From Diadema setosum (Eukaryota; Echinodermata; Echinoidea; Diadematoida; Diadematidae): a DNA stretch of 64,000 bases. Position numbers and translations under genes: made by a program. The stretch is from positions 9,637,027 through 9,701,026 of the forward strand of contig CM067062.1 of the NCBI GenBank assembly GCA_033980235.1, given 5' to 3'. The notes under the pieces are model-generated. The model did no database searches and was not told where the DNA came from. It saw nothing but the letters and a program-made list of their open reading frames with translations. Below, one piece after another: positions 50,601 to 61,700 of the stretch (positions within the stretch are counted from its first letter, which is position 1; the number at the start of each line of letters is the position of its first letter).

Positions 50601-53600
50601 TGTTATTTTCAATCAAACAATTTTACCAGTGCAAGGTACCTTGTACTTCTGATCTATTTCCAAAAGCTTTGACTGGCAAACTAATATTGGATTCTTCAAA
50701 ATGCTCGAGTTCTTTAAAATAGCATGTTGACTAGGGGGAAAAGTACATTTTTCTTTGAAAAATGGAGAGAACAATGACAGTGTATCTGAGACTGACATCA
50801 GGATCCATACATGTATTACTTTGAAATGTACCACAAACACTAAGTACTGTATGTCACATTTACATATTGTAAATGGTACAGTGTACTACCTAAAAGTATT
50901 CTACTAACCTTGTGTCCTCCAGCCAGATGGTATCATTTTGTCCCTGTTTGTAGAGCCTGCAGTGATTGCCAGATATCACCTTATTATCTGGCATGGACAG
51001 ATCACAAACTGGTCAGAAAAAAGAAAGAAAGAAAAGAAATATAGAAAAAAGAGAGACACAACAATTAAATGATTCCAGTACGGCATATCCATACACTGTA
51101 GAGACCACACCACTTGTCAGCTTTCAAAGGTACCGTAAGAGCCTTGAACTTAAGATTTGACAAGATTTCTCAGTGTCACTGACTTGCTTTGGTATAGTTG
51201 TTTTTTTTTTTCTCCATTCATTAATCAACCCTTTTTGCCTTGTCTTGTCTTGTCTTGCCGAAGATGCCCACAATCAATAGGTTGATTATCATGGCACTTG
51301 GGATGCAGACCAAGCCTGACCTGTCCTGTGTTGACCTTCAAAGCTGCTATTTACACTGTACAATTTTTTTTTTCTCTTATTTTAAAAAACAATGCCTAGT
51401 GATGGTTTATTAATTGCTGACCCTTGACATATATATGTCAAGGGTTGGATCAGCCACTTCTTCCTCAGGAAGGCTGTTCCAGTCCTTTATGGTTCTTGGT
51501 AGGAAAGATGACCCCCTGCATTGTGTTCTGCAAGTGACAAGCTGGAACTGTTTGCTGTGAGAGCGCCGTTGGCGAGGGGGTAGTGGAAGAAGTTTTGACT
51601 TGATTATTGGGCAGTGGGCAAGGTCATTGTTGATCCTAAAGAGCATGGAGAGACGTGAGATTTTTCTGCGGTGTTCCAGGTACTGCCAGCCAAGAGGCTC
51701 GATCATCTGGCTAACACTTGATGTGTTGTGGTACCTGTTCAACACAAAGCGAGCAGCTCGTCTCTGTACAGACTCCAGCTTATTGATGTTTTTCTGAGTA
51801 GCGGGATCCCAAACACAGGAGGGATACTCAAGTGCTGGTCTTACAAATGCCTTGTACGCTCATTCCTTGATCTTACTGGAACTTATCTTGAGGTTTCTTC
51901 TTGTTCTGTGTTCTGCTTGCTTTGTTGTAGATTTCGTTGATATGGTTGTCCCAGCTTATGTTCTGCTGGACAGTCACTCCGAGATATTTTGTACTTGTGA
52001 CCCTGTATATACCCTGAGATATTGTAATTAATGAGGAGTTAAATATATATGTACAATTGTACATGATCCCCAGCAATTCCCATGAGTAGTTATGCTATGG
52101 GTAGGCATATACTCAAGAGTCATTACTTCTTATCTACATTTCTACTGAGAGCATGTTCTAGATCTTGATTGTAAGTTTTAATTGTATTGTAAACAATATC
52201 TCATGCATCTTTTGACATGCTGAAATGAAATGTCAAGAGACTGTGGGAAGTATGGTATAATGCCAATGGTATGCACAGGTATACATTCACCAATGTTTTA
52301 ATTGTATTCAATGAAAGATACAACCATATTTGTGTTCTACTAGACTCTAGATCTAGCTTCTAGCTCTGATTACAAATGTCACTGTCACTGGCACTGTCTG
52401 TCGTGTCACTGGTCTATAATTTAGTTGCATGATCACCGACACTGTGTCCGTGGACTGCTGAACGTGTTTAACATGACTCTAATGATGTACATAGAGATCT
52501 AGACCAAACTTAGCCTGACCAGACCGCTGTGCAAAGCACAGCAGTCTGACATGTACTAGTGTTTAAACGTTGTAAACGACCATCGCTTTTGACGGCAAGA
52601 CCACAAAAAATGTCTTTTATTTTGTTTGATTTTAACAGTAATACCACCCACCTATATCGTATTTTGCTGATGGTTGAGTTGAATTTGGTGTTTTGTTGGT
52701 ATCCAAACCTTATTGTTGAATTTTTCAGATTAGATTGTGCGATGATTCACAAAATCAACGAACTACCACGAACGCTCAACCCGAGGTACCGTGGTAGCAT
52801 TTTACGTACGCCCTTGCGTTTTGTGTGTTACGTAAAGCTTGTCGTCTTCTACGTACATGTATTTCCGCGCGTGCTGCTCTCATGGGCAATTGTGCACTTT
52901 ACGGCCCTATATTATCGGTGTGAGATTTTACCCTAATCGAGCAGTGCATGCGAATTCGAGTACCTATCAGGCACCGCGAGTTCGACAGTGTGTCTTCCGG
53001 CACTGTACTGTGTACATATCACGTGTGAGATTTCGCATTGGGATGCAGTGTGTGTGAATGTGCGAACGTGTGTGTGTGTGATGAAAGCACTTACAGTACA
53101 CCACAGGGTTGCTCTATAATCGCCTTTCGCTGCGAGGTGCAGCGTGATCGAGCGTGAGCAGACCCCAGCCAGACAAACAGGATGCTATGCATTGGCACAC
53201 AACGAAACACAACGGTAAACTTCTGTGCTTCAATCATGATTTTAAATGAATGAATTCTGCGTTATATCTTAAGCAGGGGATCACTAATTAACCTATTTCA
53301 GAGGACATATGTCCACTCGTGGCCTTGGCAAAATTATTCTGTGAAATTATAATAAAAAACCCTCAAAATCTTATCCCAATTCATCCGTCTGTTAGTGTTC
53401 ATTTCGTCGAGCCCAACTAGACACCGTGCGAAGTGTGTATAGCTGTGTGTGTAAGTGCGTATGCGAAGTGTGTGTGTGTGTGATTGCCATTCAATAACAC
53501 GCAGAAGATGAGGAGTGAAGCAATACGGACGCTTACCACTTACAGACCTTATTTTAAGGACAGATTTCAGTGGGTTTTTGACATGATTAAAAAAAATACG

Positions 53601-54074
53601 CATACCGATTGTTGAATGATTATCATGGATTACGGGGATTCCTTATATTTTAGTTTTACACGATTAATAAAGATATTCATGAAGGAAATGTACACCCACC
53701 GGTGAAAAATAACGTCTGCGAAGGAGTAGACGTGCAGCGGCTGCGTGTAGTTAGACCAAACTATAAAAAAAAGCCTACTTGTTTGTAAAGTGCAACATTT
53801 TATATTACCAATATTAGACTTTCACATTTGATTAAAAGGGAATAGTAAATATACTAACGTTAGTAGGTTCTATCACGTGTCTTTTCACATTTTACGCTGC
53901 AATACTACTCCAGCATAATTTCACGCGTATGGGACTAGACTAGAGAGACAAAAACAAAGTAGCATCCAAACCTCTTCCCCGACCGATACTGAAGGAGTCC
54001 GTTGAGATAGGGATGACAAGGCCATCTGCATCACTTATGCACACTAACTGTGCCCAATTCCCAGGATCTGACAT
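30244..54074 (-). CDS. CHFR: CHFR, E3 ubiquitin ligase (FHA-RING-PBZ), complete, 20 coding exons
   Basis: CHFR is a nuclear E3 ubiquitin ligase of the antephase mitotic checkpoint. It binds phospho-threonine partners through FHA and poly(ADP-ribose) through PBZ. Exons (minus order): 53972-54074, 50909-51008, 50452-50497, 49725-49791, 49067-49129, 48320-48453, 47418-47535, 46627-46867, 45677-45752, 45093-45171, 44414-44478, 43167-43276, 41772-41902, 38539-38718, 35400-35483, 34986-35056, 33973-34063, 32911-33003, 31128-31203, 30244-30280. All have GT/AG boundaries with matching phases and total 1965 nt, 654 residues plus TGA (human 664). FHA spans residues 8-105, RING 279-317, a cysteine-rich region about 400-615, PBZ 626-647. 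A KKQKL nuclear-signal candidate is at 182-186 and an acidic stretch at about 376-396. The start is the first ATG of exon 1, which encodes the FHA beta strands. All key residues are intact. Introns are loaded with MITEs, one of them exactly at the exon 8 donor. Confidence 0.95.
33120..33582 (+). mobile_element. Truncated, diverged copy of the TTAA...CCCTAAC MITE
   Basis: It shares with 35947-36710 the order of blocks: TTTTTTCGAAACTTTTG-like AT-rich region, ACGTTTTTGAGCAATTTT, ATGCCCGGGCGCGACAAATTTGGT-like segment (33424-33447), GTCGAGGGGGGGG and a right end GTTAGGG followed by TTAA (33583-33586). The left end is not recognisable. It lies in the CHFR exon 17-18 intron. Confidence 0.65.
34738..34935. 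repeat. (ATT)n / (AAT)n trinucleotide array
   Basis: TAT/ATT units at about 34740-34763 face a long run of AAT units at about 34805-34860, then ATT/ATTA units to 34935. The opposite-phase runs can pair as a hairpin. It lies in the CHFR exon 16-17 intron. The ORF read across it is an artefact. Confidence 0.85.
35140..35325. mobile_element. Right-end fragment of the TATGCCTCnGCCA MITE
   Basis: GGACGGACGAACGGAAGGAC, then CCCGAAAACATAATGCCTC and the end CGTGGCGGAGGCATA (35311-35325), match the right end of the copies at 39388-40812 and 59003-59980. The left boundary is unclear. CHFR exon 15-16 intron. Confidence 0.7.
35660..36910. mobile_element. Foldback element interrupted by a TTAA MITE
   Basis: The left half (35660-35942: GGACAAGTTCACC, AGTTATGAATTTTTGAAG, CTGGATGAGAAGGCTACTAC) is answered by an inverted right half (36715-36910: GTAGTAGCCTTCTCATCCAG, TTTAAAAATTCATAACTTTTGAACGG). 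The 764-bp MITE at 35947-36710 sits in the middle. A paralogue without that MITE lies at 55590-56110, and a partial copy at 61240-61410. CHFR exon 14-15 intron. Confidence 0.75.
35947..36710 (+). mobile_element. TTAA-flanked MITE, CCCTAACTAGGCCGGG ends (copy 1)
   Basis: The inverted ends CCCTAACTAGGCCGGG / CGGCCTAGTTAGGG are flanked by TTAA at 35943-35946 and 36711-36714. The subterminal GGGGGCCTC..GGCCCCCC blocks can form hairpins. The core is AT-rich. No ORF. TTAA flanks suggest piggyBac-type mobilisation. Confidence 0.85.
37317..37460. repeat. Imperfect GATA-type microsatellite
   Basis: Degenerate runs of GATAGATA, AGATGGATA and TGAATAGATAGA. CHFR exon 14-15 intron. The minus ORF across it is an artefact of the repeat. 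Confidence 0.75.
37490..38496. mobile_element. MITE with TAGCnCTCACCTGAG ends and three internal repeats
   Basis: TAGCACTCACCTGAG at 37490-37504 is matched in reverse by CTCAGGTGAGCTA at 38484-38496. The interior has three ~330-bp repeats, each with GGGATGCTACCTGCCAAGTT, AAGAAGATGAAAATGTA and a G-rich GGGGCATGGTGCCC-type block, followed by a GACGGACGACGCACGACGGA tract. The 37957-37975 G-run is a strong candidate for G-quadruplex formation. CHFR exon 14-15 intron. Confidence 0.75.
38719..39387. other. CHFR intron 13 segment with a diverged TTAA-family MITE
   Basis: 39180-39267 is a diverged relative (reverse orientation) of the 85-bp TTAA MITE at 30075-30159, with inverted CCCATTGAGGTC and GCCTCAACAGG ends. 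The right flank is GTTAAAT and the left flank no longer reads TTAA. Nothing else recognised. Confidence 0.5.
39388..40812. mobile_element. TATGCCTCnGCCA-ended MITE with TTTGACCT arrays (full length)
   Basis: The ends are TATGCCTCTGCCA (39388) and TGGCGGAGGCATA (40812). The interior contains four to six diverged ~170-bp units with TTTGACCTTTGACCT tracts and CAGAGAATCTTAATTGGGTA, then a (CGGA)n tract at about 40706-40765 and CCCGAAAACATAATGCCTCC. No transposase. CHFR exon 13-14 intron. Confidence 0.85.
40866..41641. mobile_element. Palindromic MITE split by a second TTAA MITE
   Basis: The left fragment (TTTTGAAATGGCTGAGATAT at about 40877) and right half (GATATCTCAGTCATTTCAAA...ACTGTACCATCCCTTTAA, 41430-41641) are the two arms of the foldback seen intact at 56245-56636. 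The 499-bp element 40927-41425 separates them near the GGACCC palindrome centre. The outer part of the left arm is missing. Confidence 0.7.
40927..41425. mobile_element. TTAA-flanked MITE, CTCTTTATGTGCCA ends
   Basis: CTCTTTATGTGCCA at 40927-40940 and TGGCACATAAAGAG at 41412-41425 are exact inverted ends, flanked by TTAA at 40923-40926 and 41426-41429. 499 bp, no recognised ORF. A different family from 35947-36710 but with the same target duplication. Confidence 0.85.
42761..42842. repeat. (TA)n and T-rich tract
   Basis: (AT)n at about 42764-42790 runs into an almost pure T tract to 42842, in the CHFR exon 12-13 intron. Confidence 0.85.
43390..44156 (-). mobile_element. TTAA-flanked MITE, CCCTAACTAGGCCGGG ends (copy 2, inverted)
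   Basis: It has the same family and nearly the same length (767 bp) as 35947-36710 but the opposite orientation, flanked by TTAA at 43386-43389 and 44157-44160. It shares the ATGCATAAATTAGCATAATT block and the GTCGACGGCCGAGATC block. CHFR exon 11-12 intron. Confidence 0.85.
45093..46867 (-). other. CHFR: CHFR RING finger exons 8-10
   Basis: C3HC4 ligands are all present: C279 and C282 (ICSICQD), C295 and H297 (PCMH), C300 and C303 (FCSACYSGW), C314 (RCPQ) and C317 (first codon of exon 10). Exon 8 also encodes a long Lys/Glu-rich low-complexity lead-in (about residues 212-272). The ring is split by introns after I290 (within S291) and after Q316. Confidence 0.93.
46451..46620. mobile_element. 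hAT-like MITE inserted at the CHFR exon 8 splice donor
   Basis: Ends CAGGGCTGCACACT (46451-46464) and its imperfect reverse AGTGTGCAGCGTTG (46607-46620) bound 170 bp. TCTTACC is duplicated at 46444-46450 and 46621-46627. On the minus strand TCTTACC is GGTAAGA, that is the last base of exon 8 plus the GTAAGA donor. Thus a second identical donor lies on the far side of the element. Confidence 0.85.
46888..46945. repeat. (TTG)n microsatellite next to CHFR exon 8
   Basis: Runs of GTTGTTGTT and GTTGTGGTTG lie about 20-80 bp upstream of the exon 8 acceptor on the minus strand (as CAA repeats). Confidence 0.8.
49725..54074 (-). other. CHFR: CHFR FHA domain exons 1-4
   Basis: Residues 8-105. The phosphopeptide-binding residues of FHA domains are present: G31-R32 in SIGRGR, S47 and H50 in ISGNHCR, and N70-G71 in TSTNGTWLNG. 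GR is at the end of exon 1, SGNH in exon 2, NG in exon 3. The domain is split by three introns, the first (51009-53971) carrying a LINE tail. Confidence 0.93.
51405..52076 (-). pseudogene. 3' fragment of a non-LTR retrotransposon (LINE) in CHFR intron 1
   Basis: On the minus strand the segments STKYLGVTVQQNISWDNHIN (about 52000-51940), VQRRAARFVLNRYHNTSSVS (about 51775-51716) and the tail SSFLPRTIKDWNSLPEE (about 51510-51460) are the C-terminal part of a CR1/Jockey-like reverse transcriptase ORF2. Frames shift near 51900-51800. It is 5'-truncated and ends near 51410, with no fresh poly-A. Same strand as CHFR. Confidence 0.85.
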
Positions 54075-54545
54075 GGCAAGATTTACGTTTTATAATCTGC
54101 ATGCCATGAACGTCAAGCGAGGCGAGGCGGAGACGGGTCCCGAAACAAGCAGCTAATAACGAATCTCTCTGTCGGGTAACCCGGTGTGTGTGTACGCGGT
54201 GTATAATGTGTATACGTGTATGGGAGGTGTGATAACAAACAGCCGCAAAACATGCACACACATGTCGGTGAGGGATTTGATACTAGTAGTCTACATTTCG
54301 CAGACACTTCACACTTATTTTGCTATCACAATCTTCTAGTTTAGAAAAAAAAAAAAAAAAAAAAAAAAACATATTCTGTTTTAAAACACTGTGAATTAAT
54401 ACAATGAAGTCCTCGGGACCCAGTTTTCTTTCATTATCAAAATTTCGTTATAACAGAACAAATGAACAATAAAAAACATAGAGCAACATTGTTGCGGCCT
54501 GAATTTTTACTTCATTGTAACCAGAATTTCTTTATAACCATGTTC

Positions 54546-54582
<37 letters not shown>

Positions 54583-55589
54583 AGGAGTGCACTGTTAAGG
54601 TCTAAATAGGCCTGTATTTCATTTTTTTTTTTTTTTTTTGGGGGGGGGGGAGGGGCATACCAACCCTGCCCCCCCCCCCCCACCACCACCACCATCACCA
54701 CCACTCAGGTGGTCATCTGGGTCCCAAATCATGAAAGATGTTAGGATAGCAACTCTTGAAGGAATAGCAAATTCCTGTGGCAACAGCCAATCAGGAAGCT
54801 TGATTCCTGTTGTTACCATAACAATTGCCATCCCAGCAAAAGTTGCTCTAAAGCCAGGCTATGGCAACTTTTTGTGAAACAGAGCCCTGTACAGTATACG
54901 CATTCCTGATTTTTCGGGAAAGAAGTATATTTTAAGGGCTCAATTTTAGGAGAAAATACCAATAAAAAATTGTTGAAATAGGAGTCTTTCAGACCTTTCA
55001 GTAGTTATTCCAAAAATATTTTCATTTGGCATGGTTTTCAATTCTTTTCTAAACAATCAGAATCCTAAACAGTGTTAGTTTCAAACCCCAATAAATTCCA
55101 AAACAGGGGTAGTGGGGCTTCTATTGGTGTTTTTCCCCGATTCTCTTGAATGCGTTTACTGTGAATATTTTGCTGCAAAGGGTACCGGGCTGGCCTTCTT
55201 TTTGCAGGAGATTTTGCCACATGTGTCCTGCACGTACACCACACTGCTTTATTTGCTAGCTTGCCTTTCCAAAAACCTGTGATAGGAGGTCCAAATCTTA
55301 CCCATTTCCAAGCTTAGAGGGTATCTCTAATAATCTGGAAAGATGGTTGACTGCCTGAAAAGGGGGGGGGGGGAGGGGTGGGGACACCAACTTATTCTGG
55401 CTTCCAGACCATCTGCTCCACAAATTTCCTTCCCATAATATTGACACCCTCTAAAAGAAGTAGCAGGTTTAGCTGCTTTATCGTGGGTGACAACGAACTT
55501 TGTTGTCGCAGAGGGCACATTTTGTAAAGGAGTACAAGTTGGAAAAGGGTCTGGAAATCAGACTAATGCCAACCAGGAAGGCGGAAGAG

Positions 55590-56110
55590 ATATTCCATCT
55601 CCCTGGGCATACTGAAGCCCCCAGTGATATATGGCTGAAATCGACATGTTTACTCAAATATGTGTTGATTTGAAGGAATGTAGTCATACACATAGTAAAA
55701 CATAATGGTGGAAGTTTGAGGAAAATCTGACGATCCTTACAAAAGTTATGAACTTTTAAAAACTTTTTATGCAGCAATTGCTGGATGAGAAGACTATTAC
55801 AGTTTGTGATGTCACATACAAAGAATGACATAAAGAAAATAATCAAACACACACACACAAAAAAAATCAACATATTGTCACTTTTCTAGCATAATAAAGG
55901 AGCACTTGACTTGCCTCTTTCAGAAAGCAGGGGGAATAATATCACCCCCAAAAAATAAATGTGTATGTCAGTACTATTACAAGTTGAGGGAATGTGTACT
56001 TTTCATAAAAAATGAAAAATTTTGAAATTCTCTTCATGTGTTTCTTATATCATTCTACATATGTGACATTACAAATTGTAGTACCTGTATTCTTCTAATC
56101 CATCAATGAA
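55590..56110. mobile_element. Foldback element, uninterrupted paralogue of 35660-36910
   Basis: It shares GGAATAATAT.ACCC (about 55932-55945), GCTGGATGAGAAGACTA, TGTGATGTCACATA and the inverted right half TTCTAATCCATCAATGAATC. It has no TTAA MITE at the position corresponding to 35943, and so shows the pre-insertion sequence. Confidence 0.7.
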
Positions 56111-56244
56111 TCAGATGTACTTTTACTGAAATTCAAACAGAGATTAAACATGCTTGTTAGAATATACTGTACATGGACATCATCATACAAAGTCTAGAAG
56201 GGATTGGCTTCAGGAAGAGGACATTGGTCTTATCTGAGATTAAA

Positions 56245-56636
56245 GGGATGGTACAGTATTAGTGGAGATGAGAATTGGGCTTTTAACTTTTTGCGAGATA
56301 CCACGAAAACACTTATGATATAGTACAGAACATACCATTTTAAGAGGAATTCACAGTTTATTTGATGAAAATCGGGTTTGGAATGACTGAAACATCCAAA
56401 AACAAAGTAATCAAAGCGATCGTAGTAAAGTGTGGGTCCCACACTTTATTAGAATCGCTCTTTTTTGGATATGTCATATCTCAGCCATTTCAAAACCAAT
56501 TTTCATCAAATAAACGTTGAATTCCTCATACAATTACATGTTCTTTCATATTTCATAAGAGGTTTCACATCATCTAACCGAAAAATGTTAGAAACCTGAA
56601 ATTCGGTCTCAACCAAAACTATACGATCCCTTTAAA
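56245..56636. mobile_element. Palindromic MITE, AAAGGGATGGTACAGT ends
   Basis: AAAGGGATGGTACAGT near 56245 is answered by ACTATACGATCCCTTTAA at 56619-56636. The arms are inverted over nearly their whole length (GAAAATCGGGTTTGGAATGA against TCATTTCAAAACCAATTTTC), centred on GTGGGTCCCAC near 56434-56444. No ORF. Confidence 0.8.
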
Positions 56637-58779
56637 GACTCCCCTGGAATGTTAAAGAGTAAAAAAGGGATTAGTTGTGTCTATTTAAAGTCTTCATGTC
56701 AAGCACATTCGGTACATAACTGGAGGACATAATCAAGCTTCAAAAGACTCACTGATTAAGAACAATTTTCTGTTTTATTGATCACAAGCTTGACATCAAA
56801 ATCTTGAGGCCCATAAACCAGGTATAGTGTGCATAGAGTGGGAACAGCTCTAGCTTTAAATTTACAACAACAAAAATATCTGGAGTCAGATGTAGGGGAC
56901 AACATTAGTGTCACAGACATCTGTTGCCCAGAGATTGGTATCAACAGACTTTCACCTCATTGAATACAATATGTCTCACTTTCAGAATGACTGCCTGTGA
57001 GTGGTTGAGTGTCGAGGAAAGAAAGGCTTATTTGACTGGCAAAAATATCTCCAAAAGAAGGGTCATCGTGCATTAGAATGAGGCCTTACATGAGTCCTGT
57101 AAGAAATCTGAACTCAGCACTGTCCTGATAACCCTTCGTGCTTTGAGTGCAGATCGGCACAGAAAACGCAACAGTCAACCTTACCTACTATGAAGTCAAA
57201 TCTATTTGGACTGAAGAAACAGCTGCAAATTAGAGAAATTTTGACTTATTAGGGATTAAAATCAATAGAATACAAACAGAAGAGGACTTGAAAAGACCTT
57301 TGACTTAGGCGATCATCTGACTTGTGCGAGGTTGACTGCACGGGTGACTGTATATCGTTGTACACACAGTCCATTACTTCTGGCACCAAGAATTAATGGT
57401 TATCAAATAACTTATCAGGATTTTTTTTTCAGAAATTATCTCACAAATATTGACTGCTTTGGCATTTAAAGCACACCAGTCAGTGTATGTATAGTAGAAC
57501 CAGTGTTGAAAAAAAAAATCAATGTGCTGTCTGGTAGAATTACTTACTACAAAATGTACACCTGTACAGTGTATTTGATCCACAGTGGGGGTCAAATATT
57601 CTGTACACGTCACTGCATTTCTTTTCGGAGAAATGATGGAAGAAGTCGGAGAAATGCAATTATCTGTAGAGCTATTGCCACTTGAGGCCATAAAATAACT
57701 TCTTTTTTTAACTTTTTTTTAAAAACTTTGTTATGACTTTTTACAGGCACTTTCAGCTCTAAGAATCCAAATACAAGATATTCCATCTTTTCACAAAAAG
57801 CTTAGAAGTGGGGAGACAGACATACTGTGAAAATCGTTGATAGATAAAAAAAACAAACAAACAAACATACAAACTACCATGTACCTGATAAATTATTAAT
57901 CACCCCTCCCCCAATCATTAATATTTGCATTGCTGACAATAGTGTTAGTATTTCTAGATGTAGAAGTAGCTGCTCTAACGAAAGAAATGGCAGAAATCCA
58001 TCTCTTGTGCATTACCTAGTCACAAGAGGAATTCCTGGGTGCCCCTCGTGATTAAATGTGTATATTCTATATGATTGTGATTCCCCATAGTTCAACCTCT
58101 CCTCCCAAGAAATACAAATCAATGGAGTGTTGACTCTTTGTGAAACAGATTTCCACATTGGCACTGGAAGTAACAGGTATCGAGTCAATCAATGTTGAAC
58201 ACAACATATCTTTAAAAGTCAGTTATAAAACCAGAACGGATGCTGGTGCAAAGTTTTCAAGTCTCTATAAAGAAGAGCAACACTTAAACTCAGTCTGGTT
58301 GCACTCAAGCACAGTGACGGCTTTTCAGCCCATCACTTTTGTTAATGTTGTCCAACGCCAAAATGACCAGCACATACTGTACTTCAATGCTGGAGTTAGG
58401 TACACCGTCTCTCCTAAATCACTTTTGTTCGCAAATTTCTGGAGTAGAAAAAGAGAAGTTGATGAAACTGTGCAAAACACTTTTGTTTGTTCAGGAAGTC
58501 TTTAGAGATTATACATGAATTCAATATGTTCTGATTTGTCGCGATGCAGTCAAGAGTAAGCTCCACTTGGGAATATCAACATCTCAACGACACACGATGT
58601 TCCAGACATCAGAGCATCAAACTGTCTTGATGTGGTTGAAAGACGGCAAATCATCAGAGCACGCCTGCAGTGGATGACGAGGATAACGATGATGATTTTA
58701 ATGATGTTGATGATGACCGCATCCCATGCTACAGGTTTCATTGTCTTTGCATAGCAACTCTGCAGCATTCCTCCTTGGG

Positions 58780-61700
58780 TCATAGCCACGATTTGACCGT
58801 GTCCATATCAACGTTTCCTCCGCACAGTATCACGGCGACGTTCTTGATCTCCGGCGGCAGCAGCGAGAAGTTCTCACTCATCACCACTGCCACGCCCACT
58901 CCGGCCGAGGGCTCTATCCACTGCTTCATGTACTGCCACACTAAACATGTCGCATTCTGTGAGGGAACAAAAAAAAAATAGATATATCGCTACGGCGACT
59001 GATATGCCTCCGCCATAATGCATGGTTCTCCTAATATAGTATAGTACAATGTCTTGACAATGTCTTGACAATGTGTGATGACAGTTTCACACAATTGGCA
59101 AAATATTGAAATGACAGGTTTGACACAAATGTGCTGAATGTTCACTTTCCTAGAACTAGGTTCAATTGGATGAATGATTAAAATGTCAGAGAGCAGTTAT
59201 TTGGGGAACTGATGATTTTTACTTGACTTTTGACCCTTTTATAAGTTTATGCATTGAGTAATTTTCAAGGTATTGAGAAAAAGTATAATTTCAGTATCAA
59301 ATGGGAAAATAGCATTATCTAAACCTTTCATTTGACCTTTGACCTCACAGTTCCACAGAGAATCACTGTAAGGTAGAACATGCATAAATATGTAAGTTTC
59401 ATGATGATACCTTGAGTTACTTTCGAGATATGGAGGAAAAAGTGCAATTCAGCACTTTCACTTGACCTTTTACCTTTTGACCTTTGACCTTTTGGCAATT
59501 CCCCAAAAATATATATTGGGTAATACATGCCATACATCAAGTTTAAAAAAAAAACAACCCTTCAGGCATATTGCATTTTAAAGAAAGTAATGCTATTTTG
59601 AGGAGTTGACCTTGACCTTTGACCCCCTTGACCTTTGACCCATGACCCCCAACTTCCCTAGATAATCACTGCCCGTCGGTACAAGCATATATACTAAGTT
59701 CCATGAAGATACCTTGAACCATTTGCGAGATATGGAGAAAAACATGAAATTTCAATTTTTTTTTCCACAAAATAACCTGTGACCTTTGACCTTTGACCCT
59801 GTGACCCTAAAATCCACACAAAGTATTATCCCCCAAGGATATACCCTCATACCAAGTTTGATGTAAAACCACCACACGGTTCTTGAGATATCGACAAAAA
59901 CAAAACGGGACGTACGGACGGACGGACGGACGGACGACCCGAAAACATAATGCCTCCGGCCACTTCGTTGCGGAGGCATAAAAATTGTAACAAGTTGGTG
60001 TTTAAGTGTACATAGTGCTAATGATCCTGCTGTTCTTATGAAAGTAAGAGGGGGTGCTCAAATGTGTTGGAGCACTCATATGTAGGGAATATAAAAGAAA
60101 TGTACAAAATACATTGTACTGCAAAATGAATTGATAAAATATGTTGAAACTGAATCATGTATATGTGTAAAAAAAATAAAATTAACATGGAGATTTACAG
60201 ATTTCTGTATAATGCAAATGACACATACCCCATGAGCTTATATGTCACTGTGCTGGACAAAGATGGCAAGAATGCAAGCCAACTTTTCAGTTTGCTCAAG
60301 TTTACCACAAGTGAAGAGTATATCAATGTACCACAACACTGAAAGAGACAGCACTCATAAAACAAATCATTAAACCTATTGCCTATGAGAACATGCTGGA
60401 TACTGTACACAATCTATGGGAATTTCCTTTCTTGTAAAGAGGAAGCTGGCAAAAAAAAAAAAAAAAAGTCCAAGAGGAAAGCATAATGTGTGTATTCTTG
60501 TTAAGATTTGATGGATTTGTGTGCTGTGACGTCAAATCCACTTGGAAACAGTTTCCAACTCGCTAAAAAGACAGATTCATCTTTCATATAGTACCAGAGA
60601 ATGAGCAACATGTAAATTACACACAAAATAGTGTGATAGAATCATTTAAGAACAACTAGGTTGTGAAGTATTTATTGAAACCTTGTGGGATTTGAAATAA
60701 GAGAATACAGGTTTACCTGAAAATGATGTAAATCTACTTGCTGTAGGTTCATCTGAAAGCGCTTGTATGTGCATGTTGTTTGTGTTAGTTTGAGCTTGTG
60801 TTTGTGTTTGTGTTTGTGGGTGTATGCGTTCATGTGCGTGTGGATGTCTTGTGAAGGAACAATAAATAGGTTCTGGAATAAAATGTTGCAGCTGTCTGTC
60901 CACTCACCACAATCTCTTCCTCAGTCACCGTGAAGACGTCATCAACGTAGTTGGCAATGATTGGCCAAGTGCTCTTCCCGATTGACACCTTGAGGCCGTC
61001 CGCTACGGTGTCCACGGGGCCTGGCGGCAGAGGGATGAACTTCTTAGCGTGGAACGACTTGAAGCAGTCGTTGGCATTGGCTGGCTCGGCAGCGTACACT
61101 TTGATGCTCGGCTTCTTTGACTGTAGCGATCAGGAATGACAACACTTGCAAAATTAGACTTGAAGCATTTGCCCCTTTATCATCATTCATTATTCACTGC
61201 CTGTCTTATTCACATAAAACAATACTTTGACATATTAGCATTTTCTCAAAGGGCAAGATCACCAAAATATATGCATGGGTTGAATGAAAGCAGCAATATT
61301 AGTAGAACACATCAGTAGAAGTTTGGGAAGAATTCAACAATCAGTTCCAGTGCAGCCATCGCTGGATGAGAAGACTACTGCAGTTTGTGATGTCATGTAC
61401 ATAAAATGTAAAGACATGGCAAGCAAAACTCAAGAGGTAGATTCATTGGTTGCAACTGACCTTGATTGCCGTGGCTATTCCAGCAATCATTCCTCCTCCC
61501 CCGACAGGAACCACCACAGCATCTAGGTTAGGGATCTGTGAAAACAACAGAAAATAGATAACTCCTACACGTACTTTATATATGTCTTCATGTATGCATT
61601 GAACAGTAAATTACACTGAATACACATTTCTTCTTCTTCTTCTGTTGGGGTACCTTGGTTAATAATCCCAATGCTCTGCAAGCTAGGTAGCTGTGTTTAA

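Larger units (their letters stand above)
54075..58779. other. Intergenic region between CHFR start and SRR stop
   Basis: The CHFR promoter should lie just right of 54074. No core motif was convincing. Long A/T and G/C runs lie at 54344-54369, 54548-54578, 54621-54640 and 54671-54683. The region also carries two MITE-like blocks (55590-56110 and 56245-56636). The plus ORF at 58140-58505 has no recognised similarity. On the minus strand an ATTAAA at about 58697-58702 could be the SRR polyadenylation signal (weak). Confidence 0.5.

Noticed and set aside
52559..52936. 125-residue plus ORF in CHFR intron 1
   Set aside because: Composition and lack of any motif suggest chance; it is antisense to CHFR.
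58140..58505. 121-residue plus ORF just downstream of the SRR stop
   Set aside because: No recognised similarity, no repeat or domain pattern, antisense to the likely SRR 3' UTR region; one ORF of this length is expected by chance.
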